IMG/VR virus record: IMGVR_UViG_3300048836_001223
Span: 1-32,323 of that record
Reading direction: 5' to 3' (one strand)
DNA length: 32,323 bases
From: a virus
Shown: positions 14,362 through 22,359 of the stretch, piece by piece
How positions within the stretch are numbered: the first letter of the stretch is position 1
How the letters are laid out: each line of letters starts with the position of its first letter
Program-made: the position numbers and the translations under genes
The notes under the pieces: model-generated
Seen by the model: the letters and a program-made list of their open reading frames with translations, nothing else
Told to the model about the DNA's origin: nothing
The model's database searches: none

Positions 14362-15132
14362 ATGTCCACTTATGCCTCATTCCAGGGCCGCGTCTACCTC
14401 GGCCGGCGCGACGCGGCCGGCAACCCCATCGAAGTGCGCTCGCCCGGCAACGTCGCCGAACTCAAGTTGTCGCTGAAGACCGATGTGCTCGAGCACTTCG
14501 AATCGCAGACCGGCCAGCGCACGCTCGATCACCGCATGGTCAAGCAGAAGTCCGCGACGATCATGCTGACCATCGAAGAGTTCACCAAAGAGAACCTGTC
14601 GCTGGCGCTTTACGGCAACCACATCGACACGCAGAGCGGCACCGTGCAGGTCGAGCCGATCGGCGCGCCGTTGGCCGTCGGTCATCGCTACCTGCTGGCC
14701 CATCCCAAGGTGTCGACCTTGGTGCTGAAAGACAGCGCGACGCCGGCGAAGACGCTGGTACTCGGCACGGACTACACCGCGGATCTCGACTTCGGCGCGG
14801 TCCAACTGCTGCGGCTGGATGATGGCGCCGCGACGCCCACACCGTTCACGGCGCCGCTGAAGGCCAGCTACGGGTTCGGCGTGACCACCGAGATCGGCAT
14901 CTTCACCCAGCCGCTGCCCGAGCGCTTCCTGCGGCTGGAAGGCCTCAACACCGCGCAGGGCAACGCCAAGGTGCTGGTTGAGCTCTATCGAGTGGCGTTC
15001 GATCCGCTGAAGGAGCTGAACCTGATCTCCGACGAATACAACAAGTTCGAACTCGAGGGCTCGCTGCTGGCGGACAACACCAAGCCGCTGGACGCGGTGC
15101 TGGGGCAGTTCGGCAAAATCGTTCAACTGTAG
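14362..15132 (+). CDS. Major tail tube protein
   Basis: A 256-aa protein starting MSTYASFQGRVYLG. I prefer ATG 14362, which has AGGAG upstream, over ATG 14347, which lies in that ribosome binding site. The pattern (FQGRVYLGRRD, ELKLSLKTDVLEHFES, then a long beta-rich body and KFELEGSLLAD near the end) is that of tail tube proteins of non-contractile phages. It sits immediately before the tail chaperones, as in lambda. No sheath gene is present, so the tail should be of the siphovirus type. Confidence 0.85.
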   Translation: MSTYASFQGRVYLGRRDAAGNPIEVRSPGNVAELKLSLKTDVLEHFESQTGQRTLDHRMVKQKSATIMLTIEEFTKENLSLALYGNHIDTQSGTVQVEPIGAPLAVGHRYLLAHPKVSTLVLKDSATPAKTLVLGTDYTADLDFGAVQLLRLDDGAATPTPFTAPLKASYGFGVTTEIGIFTQPLPERFLRLEGLNTAQGNAKVLVELYRVAFDPLKELNLISDEYNKFELEGSLLADNTKPLDAVLGQFGKIVQL

Positions 15133-15140
15133 GCCCGACC

Positions 15141-15554
15141 ATGAGCACACCAACCGATGAACTTGAACGACTGATCCCGCAGGGCACCAAGGTGTCGGTG
15201 GCCAGCGATACGGTCATCCTCCATCCGCTCAAGGTAGGGCAGTTGCCGGCGATGCTGCGCGCGGTCGGCGGCCTCGCCGGTCACCTGCAGCGCGATCCGA
15301 TCGACTGGCTGCAACTGCTCGCCGAGCACGGCGATGCGCTGCTCGATGCGGTGGCCATCGGCAGCGGAAAGACCCGCGCATGGGTCGACGGACTGGCGCC
15401 CGACGATGCCTTGCTGCTGGCGGCAAAGGTGGTCGAGGTCAACGCGGATTTTTTCGCGCGTCGGGTGATCCCGCGGATCGAGACACTGTTCGACAGCGCC
15501 AGGACCCTCGCGGCAGCCAGCGGGGCCACTGGTTCGACGCCGCCCAGCGCCTGA
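15141..15554 (+). CDS. Tail assembly chaperone (gpG-like)
   Basis: A 137-aa protein between the tail tube and tape measure genes, the place of lambda gene G, whose 140-aa product coats the tape measure during tail assembly. The sequence is acidic and helical (DWLQLLAEHGDALLDAVAIG, DDALLLAAKVVEVNADFFA). Codons 104-105 form the slippery heptamer TTTTTTC (15449-15455), allowing a -1 shift into the next frame (see 15141-15751). Without shifting, translation ends at 15552-15554. Confidence 0.75.
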   Translation: MSTPTDELERLIPQGTKVSVASDTVILHPLKVGQLPAMLRAVGGLAGHLQRDPIDWLQLLAEHGDALLDAVAIGSGKTRAWVDGLAPDDALLLAAKVVEVNADFFARRVIPRIETLFDSARTLAAASGATGSTPPSA

Positions 15555-15751
15555 TCGCGCACGGGCATGGCCTCGATACGGTGCTGCAGATGACGCTTGG
15601 CCAGATGCGCGGGTTTCTACGGGCGATTGATCGGGCGGAGGCCACGCGCGAGTTGCGCATACTGAATCTCGTTCTCCTCGGTACCCGTGGCGAGTCCAAG
15701 GCCATCGAACGGCTGGAGGACACGCTACGCAAGCAGGCCGACTTGGGCTGA
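15141..15751 (+). CDS. Frameshifted tail chaperone (gpGT-like)
   Basis: A -1 shift at T-TTT-TTC (15449-15455) would join the first 105 residues of the chaperone to 98 residues in the next frame, giving a 203-aa fusion that ends at 15749-15751. The second frame contains a good helical region (FDAAQRLIAHGHGLDTVLQ, MTLGQMRGFLRAIDRAEA) and has no start codon with a ribosome binding site. In lambda the G/GT frameshift fusion is needed to assemble the tail, and the shift direction is also -1. The segment just after the slip is arginine-rich and less natural, so the precise site is uncertain. Confidence 0.6.
15449..15455 (+). other. Candidate -1 slippery heptamer T-TTT-TTC
   Basis: Six T residues then C, in phase as X-XXY-YYZ with the upstream frame (codons TTT and TTC). 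It is the only canonical slippery heptamer I found in the overlap of the two tail chaperone frames. I did not establish a downstream stimulatory hairpin. Confidence 0.55.
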
Positions 15752-15754
15752 CCC

Positions 15755-16399
15755 ATGCGCATCAGGATCAAACTCGATAGCGCCGCGGCCAGCGCCAAGT
15801 TGAGGAAATGGGGCGGCGAGCTACGCGAGAAGGCGCGCAAGGCGGTCGGTACCGCCATGCGTGCCGAGGCTCCGGCGATTAAAGCCGAGGTTCAGAGCCA
15901 CGTCGCAAACAAGCTCAAGGTCGTGCGTCGCTCCTTCCCGCGCAGCTTTACGGCCAAGGTCATCGACCGGGACACGCGCCGCTTGCCAGCGCTGCACATC
16001 GGCGCGCGCATCCCATGGATCGGCATCCACGAGTCCGGCGGCACCATCCAGGGCAAGCTGCTGATCCCACTCTACGCGCGCGTCGGCCGCAAAGCCTTCA
16101 AAGCGCACGTCACCGCTCTGATGCGCGGCGGCAACGCCTACTTTGTTCGCAGCGCACGAGGAAACCTGGTGCTGATGGCCGAGAACCAGCGCGAGTACGA
16201 CCGCACGCTCGCGCCGTACAAACGCCGTCATCGACGCGCGACAGGCGGCGGGCGACTCAAGCGCGGCGCCGACGTGCCAATCGCCGTGCTGGTGCCGCGG
16301 GTGACGATCAAGAAGCGGCTGGATGTGTATGCGGTGATCGCGAGGCAGGTGCCGGCGATGTCGGCGGCGATCGAGAGGGAACTGGGCCGGCTTGGCTGA
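15755..16399 (+). CDS. DUF6441-like tail assembly protein
   Basis: A 214-aa basic protein between the tail chaperones and tape measure. Its layout (an N-terminal helical region, RIPWIGIHESGGTIQGKLLIPLYARVGRKAF, then FVRSARGNLVLMAENQ and a C-terminal helix) matches what I recall of the DUF6441 phage family. A role in tail or neck assembly is likely from position; the molecular function is unknown. The ribosome binding site is weak, and it begins three bases after the GT stop. The toxin-antitoxin-like cassette on the minus strand follows it. Confidence 0.65.
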   Translation: MRIRIKLDSAAASAKLRKWGGELREKARKAVGTAMRAEAPAIKAEVQSHVANKLKVVRRSFPRSFTAKVIDRDTRRLPALHIGARIPWIGIHESGGTIQGKLLIPLYARVGRKAFKAHVTALMRGGNAYFVRSARGNLVLMAENQREYDRTLAPYKRRHRRATGGGRLKRGADVPIAVLVPRVTIKKRLDVYAVIARQVPAMSAAIERELGRLG

Positions 16400-16438
16400 A
16401 TTGTTCGATCTCGCACGCCGACGCGCTCGATCGAAACA

Positions 16439-16882
16439 CTACGCCGCCGCGCTGGAAGCCCAACCGAGGCACGCCAGCCATACCGTCTTCGGGATCGGTT
16501 TGGCGCCCGAGAGATAGTAGTTGAGCATGCGCCGCGAAATGCCGATGGCATCGGCCGCGCGCGCTTGGGTCAGCCCGTGTTGCGCCATCCAGTTGAGCAG
16601 ACGTTCGTGGCCGATGCCACCTGCCTGCTCGACCGCGATATTGCGCAGGTTGTCGGCGGCGATCTCCAGATCATCCGGCACCCACACCACGTAGCCGCCC
16701 CGTACGTCGACTCGCGCACCGGCGAAAACGGCTGGGTCGGACAGCGCTACGAGCGCTGGGTGAGTTCGAATGACTGCGGCCAGGTCAACCTCGAAGACCT
16801 CGCCATCAGCGAAGCGCAGCCGCAGGCCATTCGGCCCGGTCACGCTAGTCTCGACAATGGTGTGCTGCGGGTCGTGAATCAT
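16439..16882 (-). CDS. DUF2442-HTH protein, putative antitoxin
   Basis: A 147-aa protein. Residues about 10-85 are a DUF2442 domain (LRLRFADGEVFEVDLAAVI, then VVWVPDDLEIAADNL); residues about 90-140 are an XRE-type helix-turn-helix (LNWMAQHGLTQARAADAIG, SRRMLNYYLSG). I chose ATG 16882, which overlaps the stop of the DUF4160 gene as ATGA, so the two are translated together. DUF4160 and DUF2442 genes often occur as neighbours and have been proposed as toxin-antitoxin pairs; here the HTH would let this protein repress the pair by binding the palindrome at 17120-17138. That role is inference. Confidence 0.75.
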   Translation of the reverse strand: MIHDPQHTIVETSVTGPNGLRLRFADGEVFEVDLAAVIRTHPALVALSDPAVFAGARVDVRGGYVVWVPDDLEIAADNLRNIAVEQAGGIGHERLLNWMAQHGLTQARAADAIGISRRMLNYYLSGAKPIPKTVWLACLGWASSAAA

Positions 16883-17109
16883 GGGTTGCACTCCTCAAAC
16901 ACCTTGCGGGCGGCCTCTCGGTTCTCAGCGATCCAAGCCAGCGCCTCAGTGATCTCGGCGAAGCGCACCGTGCGGCTCACCACTTCCAATGTGTCGAGGT
17001 ACACCAGCGCGTCCCGGCGGTCTGCCAGCACGATGTGGACATGGGCCGGGCGATGGTCCGGCACGTTCACCCGGATGGTCATGCTCGCAAGGCGATGGAT
17101 CGTTGGCAT
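16879..17109 (-). CDS. DUF4160 protein, putative toxin
   Basis: A 76-aa protein starting MPTIHRL, the usual start of DUF4160 proteins, with the family's DH-PAHVHI motif (VNVPDHRPAHVHIVLADRR). ATG 17109 is preceded by AGAGG on the minus strand; codons further upstream would run through the operator palindrome and are rejected. It is the first gene of a two-gene unit with the DUF2442-HTH gene. The histidines of PAHVHI could be catalytic or metal-binding, but the family's activity is not established to my knowledge. Confidence 0.75.
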   Translation of the reverse strand: MPTIHRLASMTIRVNVPDHRPAHVHIVLADRRDALVYLDTLEVVSRTVRFAEITEALAWIAENREAARKVFEECNP

Positions 17110-17119
17110 GCCTCTAGTA

Positions 17120-17138
17120 TTGTGCAATGGTTGCACAA
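17120..17138 (-). promoter_or_regulatory. Perfect 19-bp operator-like palindrome
   Basis: TTGTGCAATGGTTGCACAA has two perfect 8-bp half-sites around TGG. It ends 10 bases before the start codon of the DUF4160 gene (17109) and overlaps the likely promoter. Another half-site-like TTGCAC lies at 17152-17157 on the minus strand. Autorepression by the DUF2442-HTH protein is the natural reading. Confidence 0.7.
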
Positions 17139-17250
17139 AAGCAAGGGCAAGGTGCAATCGAAGTTACGAGACGTCGCCGAAGATCCAATAAGAGACCCGT
17201 TTACACCCATTCACGCCGATACCCAGCGTTCCTCCCAAGCCGACTAGCTC

Positions 17251-20200
17251 ATGGCCAACCGCATCTCCCTCCTCGTAGCCCTGGAGGGCGCGGATGAGGG
17301 TCTCAAACGCGCGATTTCTTCGGCCGAGCGCTCGTTCAACGAGATGTCGGCGACCGCGAAGACTGCGGGCGCGAATGCTGCGCAGGGGATGGCGGAGCTC
17401 AAGGCGGGAACGGCGGCGCTCGGCGATCAGCTGACTCGGGCGCGGACGCAGTTGCTGGCCTTTGTCGGCGTGTCCTGGGCGACGCAGCAGGTCACGCAAC
17501 TGGTGCAGGTTGCCGACCAGTGGAACCTGATGGTGGCGCGCTTGAAGCTCGCGACCGCCGGCCAGCGCGAGTTCGTGATCGCACACGGCGAACTCTTCGC
17601 CATCGCGCAGCGGATCGGCGTGCCACTGGCGGAGGTGTCGACGCTGTACGGCAAGTTGCAGCAAGCCGTTCGGCAATTGGGTGGCGAGCAGAAAACGGCG
17701 CTGTCGCTGACCGAGTCGATCAGCCAGGCGCTGCGGATTTCTGGCGCCTCGGCGTCGGAGGCGCAGTCGTCGTTGCTGCAGTTTGGGCAGGCGCTGGCGT
17801 CGGGTGTGCTGCGCGGCGAAGAGTTCAACTCGGTGGTCGAGAACTCGCCGCGCCTCGCGCAGGCGCTGGCTGATGGGCTGAATGTGCCGATCGGCCGCTT
17901 GCGCAAGCTGGCCGAGCAAGGACAGTTGACCGCGGATGTGGTCGTCAATGCGCTGATGTCGCAGAAGGACAAGCTCGCCGCGGAATACGCGCAGTTGCCG
18001 GTGACGGTCGGCACGGCGTTCGAGCGGCTCAAGAATGCGTTTGCCCAGTGGATCGCCAAGGTCGACGAGTCGAGCGGCATCACGCGGAAGTTGGCGACCG
18101 CGCTCGATTGGCTGGCGCGCAACTTCGAGACGGTGATGGGTTGGCTCAAGCTCATCGCCGAGATCGGCCTGGCGGTGCTGATCTACCGTCTGATCCCGGC
18201 GCTGATCACGGCGTGGCAACTGGCCGGCACGGCGGCGGTGACGGCCGCGGCCTCGACCTCGGCGGCGTGGGCCACCGCCAACCTCTCGATGTCCGCGGCC
18301 GTGGCGACCGCTGGCCTGCTGAAGACGTCTTTTGCCGTGCTGGCGGCCGCCCTGATCGGCTGGGAGATCGGCACCTGGTTATCGGAGAAGTTCGAAGTGG
18401 TGCGCAAGGCCGGCATCGGCATGGTCCAGGTACTGGAAACCGGCCTGGAGACGCTCAAGTTCTCCTGGGAACGCTTCGCCGCGATCTTCACCAGCGACAC
18501 CATCGCGGCGGCCACGCAGCGCCACGAAGATCGACTGCGGCAGATGAACGCGATCTTCGGCGAGATGTACGTCGATGCGTCCGAAGCGGGTCGGGCAGCG
18601 CAGCAAGCGGCGACGACGGCAGCCGCCAGCGCCGAGGAAATGGCGCGACGGCTGGAAGCGGTACGGCAGGGCACGCAGGAAGCGGTTGGGCGCGGCATCG
18701 AGGCCATCGATGCCACCCTCAACAAGCTGAAGAGTCAGATCACCGCCATCGAGCAGGTGGTGACTGCGGCCCAACAGGGTGCGACACAGGCGATCTCAGG
18801 CATCACCCAGGCTTATCAGGGCCTGACCGGTATCGTCGACGCGACCTTGCAGCAGCAGTTGGCCAGCACACAAGCGCACTATGCGCAAAAGCAGGTCTTG
18901 CTGGAGCAGTCGAGCGCATCCGAAGCGCAACTGATCAAGCAGACGACGCAGCTGCTGGTGGAATCGGTGCAGCAGCAGTCCGATCTGCGCGCCCAAGCGC
19001 TCACCGATACGCTGCGATTGATCGAGCAGGAGGGCCAGGCACGCAGGGTCGCCGCGCAACGCCAGGCGGAAACCGACGAAGCGCGCCGCGCTGCGACCCT
19101 TCGCATCGACAACGAGATCCTGGCCGCCAAGCAGCAGGCGCTAGCGCAGGCGGCGGCCGACTATGTGCGCCATGTCGATGCGCTCAATGCCGAAGCCAAT
19201 CGCCATCTGGCCGAGATTCGGCGCATCGAGGACGAAAAGCGCGCGCTGTCGCAGACCACCGAGGACCGAATTCGCGAGTTGCAACGCTCGACGATGGGCG
19301 AGTACCAGGCCTATCAGGACAAGCTGACCCAGGTCGCCGAGTTGCAACGCAAAGCGCGGGCTGCGATCTCCGAAGGCGAGTTTGAACTGGCGATTCAGTA
19401 CGCCAAACAGGCCCAGGATCTGGCCGCGCAGACCGCCAAGGCGGTCAAGGACGGCGACGCGACCATCGTCACCCAGAAGCAGGCGGTGAAGACCGCCATC
19501 GATGCGATGCGCGAGAGCGAGCAACTGGCGATTCAGGCGCTCGAAGGTGAGGGTCGCGCCCATCAGAAGGCCGCCAGCGAGGCGACGTCCGCTCGTGGCC
19601 AGATCGAGACTGCGCTGCGCGGCACTCAGGCGCAGATCGAGCAGATTCAGGCGCAACTGGAGACCGGGCTGAAGTTCGCCATCGATGTCGACAGCAGCAA
19701 GCTCGACGCCGCACTGCGCCAACTCGAAGAGGCGCTGCGCGAGAAGGCGTACCTCGTGCGCATCGACGCCGACCTCAAGGCCGCCCATGCGCAACTGCGC
19801 GATCTCGAGGCGCAACTGAAGGACGGCAAGACGCTGCTGGTCAACGCCGACATCAGTCGCGCCAAGTCGGCGCTGGAAACGCTGCAGACCTATGCCGATC
19901 GCACCGGGCAGATCGATCTGAAGGTCGCAACCGAGAAGGCGCAGACCTCGCTTCGCCTGATCGAAAGCCAGATCCGCGCGTTGGATGAGATTCGCACCGA
20001 GTCACAGCACGCGATTAGCACGAACGCCAACCAGGCCCGGAGCGAGATCCGGTCGCTCGACGGCATGAACACCAGCTCGACGCACACCATCTACGTGAAA
20101 CGGGTCGAACAGAATGCGTCGGGCGGCCTAGTTGGGTCCGGAATGACTGCTCCGCGCGGCTACGCAAAAGGCGGCTCCGTACTGTCCTTCTCGCGCATGA

Positions 20201-21231
20201 AGTCGGGTGTGGTTCCGGGCTCCGGCGACGGCGACACCGTGCCGCGCGCGCTGGAGGCCGGCGCGTTCGTCATTCGCAAGGCCGCTGTGCGCAAGTACGG
20301 TGCTGCGACGCTGCGCAAGCTGGCTGGCGTAGCGCGCTTTGCAACCGGTGGCTCTGTGCCGAGCAGTTCGCCGGGAACCTGGTCATCGAGTCCCGCTGGC
20401 GCAAGCCCCATTGGCTCGCCCGGCGTGACGCCTCCGAAACCGAAGCCTGTGCCTACGACGCAAAAGGTCAATCGAGATGTGTCCGAGGCCCTGAAGCTCA
20501 TCGAACTTGGCCTGCAGGGCGCGAGGATCGGCCGGGCGTACATGGAGCGCGTGACGCGGATGATCCCGATCGGCAGTCAGAACCTCAGAACCGATCCGAT
20601 CGACATTCAGGCGCTACAGGACCGCGAATATCTCCAGCGTCTGCTGAAGGTCCGCAAGCTGACCAGCTTGGAGTCAGGCTCCGTCGACACGATCAAAGGT
20701 CGTTGGCGCACGGCGATGGCGCAGGGCCAGCTTGCCGGCGTGGACCTCGAGCGGCAGCTGATCGAGTACATCGAGCGCGAGACCGAGCGGCAGATGTACT
20801 TCGCCCGCGGCGGCCTGGCAAAGTCAGATACGGTGCCGGCCATGCTGACGCCCGGTGAGTACGTGGTCAGCCGGGAATCCGTCAAACGACTCGGCGCCGG
20901 GTTCTTCGCCGCGATCAACGCCATGAAAGCACCGGCGAAAGCGGTCGCCACGACGATCCAAGGGTTTGCTCGTGGCGGGCTGGTCAGTCCCAACGCGTCG
21001 ACGCGGGTAGCGACGGTTCTGCGCACCATGCCGACCGATTTTGAGGATCTGGCGGCATCGGGCTTGCGCCCGCGCCGTTCACCGCGGCTCGACTGGAACG
21101 ACGCGCCACCGCCCAGCAAGACCATTCGTGTCGAACTGGCGAGCGGCGCGCGCTCGGTGAGCGCGACGATCCCGGCGCGGGACGAATCGCGATTGCTGGA
21201 TCTGCTGCGCGAGGCACAGGCCCGGGCGTGA
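17251..21231 (+). CDS. Tape measure protein
   Basis: A 1326-aa protein that sets tail length and helps DNA cross the cell envelope. Residues about 40-240 are a typical tape-measure N-terminal domain (SISQALRISGASASEAQSSL, VVENSPRLAQALADGLNVP). Hydrophobic segments lie near 298-320 and 355-373. A long coiled coil runs from about 440 to 930. The C-terminal part carries two copies of a GG-x-D-TVP-x-x-L-x-x-G-E/A motif (around 20125-20300 and 20812-20870), common in these proteins. An in-frame TAG lies two codons before the ATG, so the start is fixed, yet no Shine-Dalgarno is visible. At roughly 1.5 angstrom per residue the tail would be near 200 nm. Confidence 0.95.
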   Translation: MANRISLLVALEGADEGLKRAISSAERSFNEMSATAKTAGANAAQGMAELKAGTAALGDQLTRARTQLLAFVGVSWATQQVTQLVQVADQWNLMVARLKLATAGQREFVIAHGELFAIAQRIGVPLAEVSTLYGKLQQAVRQLGGEQKTALSLTESISQALRISGASASEAQSSLLQFGQALASGVLRGEEFNSVVENSPRLAQALADGLNVPIGRLRKLAEQGQLTADVVVNALMSQKDKLAAEYAQLPVTVGTAFERLKNAFAQWIAKVDESSGITRKLATALDWLARNFETVMGWLKLIAEIGLAVLIYRLIPALITAWQLAGTAAVTAAASTSAAWATANLSMSAAVATAGLLKTSFAVLAAALIGWEIGTWLSEKFEVVRKAGIGMVQVLETGLETLKFSWERFAAIFTSDTIAAATQRHEDRLRQMNAIFGEMYVDASEAGRAAQQAATTAAASAEEMARRLEAVRQGTQEAVGRGIEAIDATLNKLKSQITAIEQVVTAAQQGATQAISGITQAYQGLTGIVDATLQQQLASTQAHYAQKQVLLEQSSASEAQLIKQTTQLLVESVQQQSDLRAQALTDTLRLIEQEGQARRVAAQRQAETDEARRAATLRIDNEILAAKQQALAQAAADYVRHVDALNAEANRHLAEIRRIEDEKRALSQTTEDRIRELQRSTMGEYQAYQDKLTQVAELQRKARAAISEGEFELAIQYAKQAQDLAAQTAKAVKDGDATIVTQKQAVKTAIDAMRESEQLAIQALEGEGRAHQKAASEATSARGQIETALRGTQAQIEQIQAQLETGLKFAIDVDSSKLDAALRQLEEALREKAYLVRIDADLKAAHAQLRDLEAQLKDGKTLLVNADISRAKSALETLQTYADRTGQIDLKVATEKAQTSLRLIESQIRALDEIRTESQHAISTNANQARSEIRSLDGMNTSSTHTIYVKRVEQNASGGLVGSGMTAPRGYAKGGSVLSFSRMKSGVVPGSGDGDTVPRALEAGAFVIRKAAVRKYGAATLRKLAGVARFATGGSVPSSSPGTWSSSPAGASPIGSPGVTPPKPKPVPTTQKVNRDVSEALKLIELGLQGARIGRAYMERVTRMIPIGSQNLRTDPIDIQALQDREYLQRLLKVRKLTSLESGSVDTIKGRWRTAMAQGQLAGVDLERQLIEYIERETERQMYFARGGLAKSDTVPAMLTPGEYVVSRESVKRLGAGFFAAINAMKAPAKAVATTIQGFARGGLVSPNASTRVATVLRTMPTDFEDLAASGLRPRRSPRLDWNDAPPPSKTIRVELASGARSVSATIPARDESRLLDLLREAQARA

Positions 21232-21263
21232 CTGTATGCGGAAGGCAGACGTAGCCCAAACGA

Positions 21264-21530
21264 TCATGCCGCCAATTTGACCGTTACCGGCAGCTTCAAC
21301 TTGGCGCACAGACCCAGCAGGTAGTCGACGGAAACCTTCTCGACTCGGTTCTTCAGAATCTCGTTCAAGCGCGGCGCGCTGATGCCAAGACGTTCAGCGG
21401 CGGCAGCCTGCGTCAAGCCGGAACGGGCATGCCACTTGCGAAGTTTTCCGGCCAGTTCACAACGCATCAGCATGACCACGGCCTCGTGTTCGGGGAAACC
21501 GAGTTCCAGGAATACGTTCTGCTTGGTCAT
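21264..21530 (-). CDS. higA: HigA-like antitoxin (XRE family)
   Basis: An 88-aa protein with an XRE helix-turn-helix (KWHARSGLTQAAAAERLGI, SAPRLNEILKNRVEKVSV) preceded by a short helical part. It overlaps the stop of the toxin gene as ATGA and lies second, the gene order of HigBA systems (toxin first). It would neutralise the toxin and, with it, repress the shared promoter. Located directly after the tape measure gene in the opposite direction. Confidence 0.85.
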   Translation of the reverse strand: MTKQNVFLELGFPEHEAVVMLMRCELAGKLRKWHARSGLTQAAAAERLGISAPRLNEILKNRVEKVSVDYLLGLCAKLKLPVTVKLAA

Positions 21531-21850
21531 ATCAGCTCCTTGATCAATCGATAGCGCTGTCTGGCAAGTTCGATGTCGGCAAGTGGCGTCTTCGGTGTCT
21601 TCTTTTCGAATGCATGCAGCACGTACACGGCAGATGCGAACTTCGCGACGTAGATCACCCGAAACGCACGCTTGCTATCGCGCACCCGAATCTCATAGCA
21701 ACCAGGGCCAACGGTCGTCATCGGTTCGAAGTCGCTCGGCTCGCCACCCTCCTGGATGAGATAGAGCTCGTGACCAGCCCGCAGCCGTGCGCCATCAGGG
21801 AATGACTGCACGTCCTGTCTGGAGGAACCCAAGAACTCAAGTCGCTTCAT
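21527..21850 (-). CDS. higB: HigB-like toxin (RelE/Gp49 type)
   Basis: A 107-aa protein of the phage-derived Gp49-like/HigB group of the RelE superfamily: the N-terminal LEFLGSSRQDVQSFPDGAR, a central GCYEIRVRDSKRAFRVIYVA, then VYVLHAFEKKTPKTP and the C-terminal IELARQRYRLIKEL are typical. RelE-family toxins cut mRNA on the ribosome; basic residues such as the R and K in the central and KKTPKTP segments would contact RNA. It begins at ATG 21850 with a weak ribosome binding site and is followed by the antitoxin. The pair could keep the prophage in its host or block other phages; that is inference. Confidence 0.85.
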   Translation of the reverse strand: MKRLEFLGSSRQDVQSFPDGARLRAGHELYLIQEGGEPSDFEPMTTVGPGCYEIRVRDSKRAFRVIYVAKFASAVYVLHAFEKKTPKTPLADIELARQRYRLIKELI

Positions 21851-21863
21851 CAGTGACCCGATC

Positions 21864-21879
21864 TTACTACTATTCGTAA
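21864..21879 (-). promoter_or_regulatory. Imperfect palindrome upstream of higBA-like pair
   Basis: TTACTACTATTCGTAA has two half-sites matching at 6 of 8 positions and ends 13 bases before the toxin start codon. The AT-rich block stands out in this GC-rich window and probably contains the promoter's -10 region. An operator for the toxin-antitoxin complex is likely, but I could not settle the -10 and -35 boxes. Confidence 0.4.
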
Positions 21880-21935
21880 TGAAAGCTTAGCGCCCGACGC
21901 TTTCGATAGCAACCAAGAACCCCTACATCGAAACT

Positions 21936-22343
21936 ATGGAACTGCGCCAACTCTCATCCGGCGAGACACTGACTCTGCCGGACGATCTGCTGTGGGCCGA
22001 TGAGCACGCGTGGACGCCGGCGGTGGCGTCGACCACCTATCTGATCACCGGCGCGCTGCTGGTGCAGTCGGCGACGCGGCAAGCCGGGCGGCCGATCACG
22101 CTCGTTGGCCCCAGCGACATGGCTTGGGTCACGCGCGCGACGGTCGGCACGCTGCACGCGTGGGCGAGCCAGCCGCTGTCGGCCAACGACGGGCGATTCG
22201 AGTTGCGCCTGGCCGATGGCCGCAACTTCGAGGTGGCGTTTCGCCACGCCGACCTTTGCGTCGAAGCCGAACCGGTGCTGGGTTTCCCCGCGCGATCCGA
22301 AGCCGACCGCTACCGATTGACGCTGCGCTTGCTGCAGCTCTGA
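21936..22343 (+). CDS. Small tail protein of unknown function
   Basis: A 135-aa beta-rich protein right after the higBA-like cassette and before the 1201-aa tail protein. It contains LRQLSSGETLTLPDDLLWAD, then LVGPSDMAWVTRATVGTLHA and a C-terminal RYRLTLRLLQL. The position after the tape measure gene suits a distal tail or tail-tip component, similar in place to lambda gpM. No family is recognised. There is no visible Shine-Dalgarno before the ATG. Confidence 0.65.
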   Translation: MELRQLSSGETLTLPDDLLWADEHAWTPAVASTTYLITGALLVQSATRQAGRPITLVGPSDMAWVTRATVGTLHAWASQPLSANDGRFELRLADGRNFEVAFRHADLCVEAEPVLGFPARSEADRYRLTLRLLQL

Positions 22344-22359
22344 ACCTGATAGGACCGAC

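Noticed and set aside
16404-16435. TTCGATC...GATCGAA inverted repeat as a terminator after the DUF2442 gene
   Set aside because: Only 7 pairs with an 18-base loop and no T-run on the minus strand; too weak to call.
18048-19385. Plus-strand frame of 445 codons inside the tape measure gene
   Set aside because: It is an out-of-frame shadow of an unmistakable tape measure gene, with no start signal.
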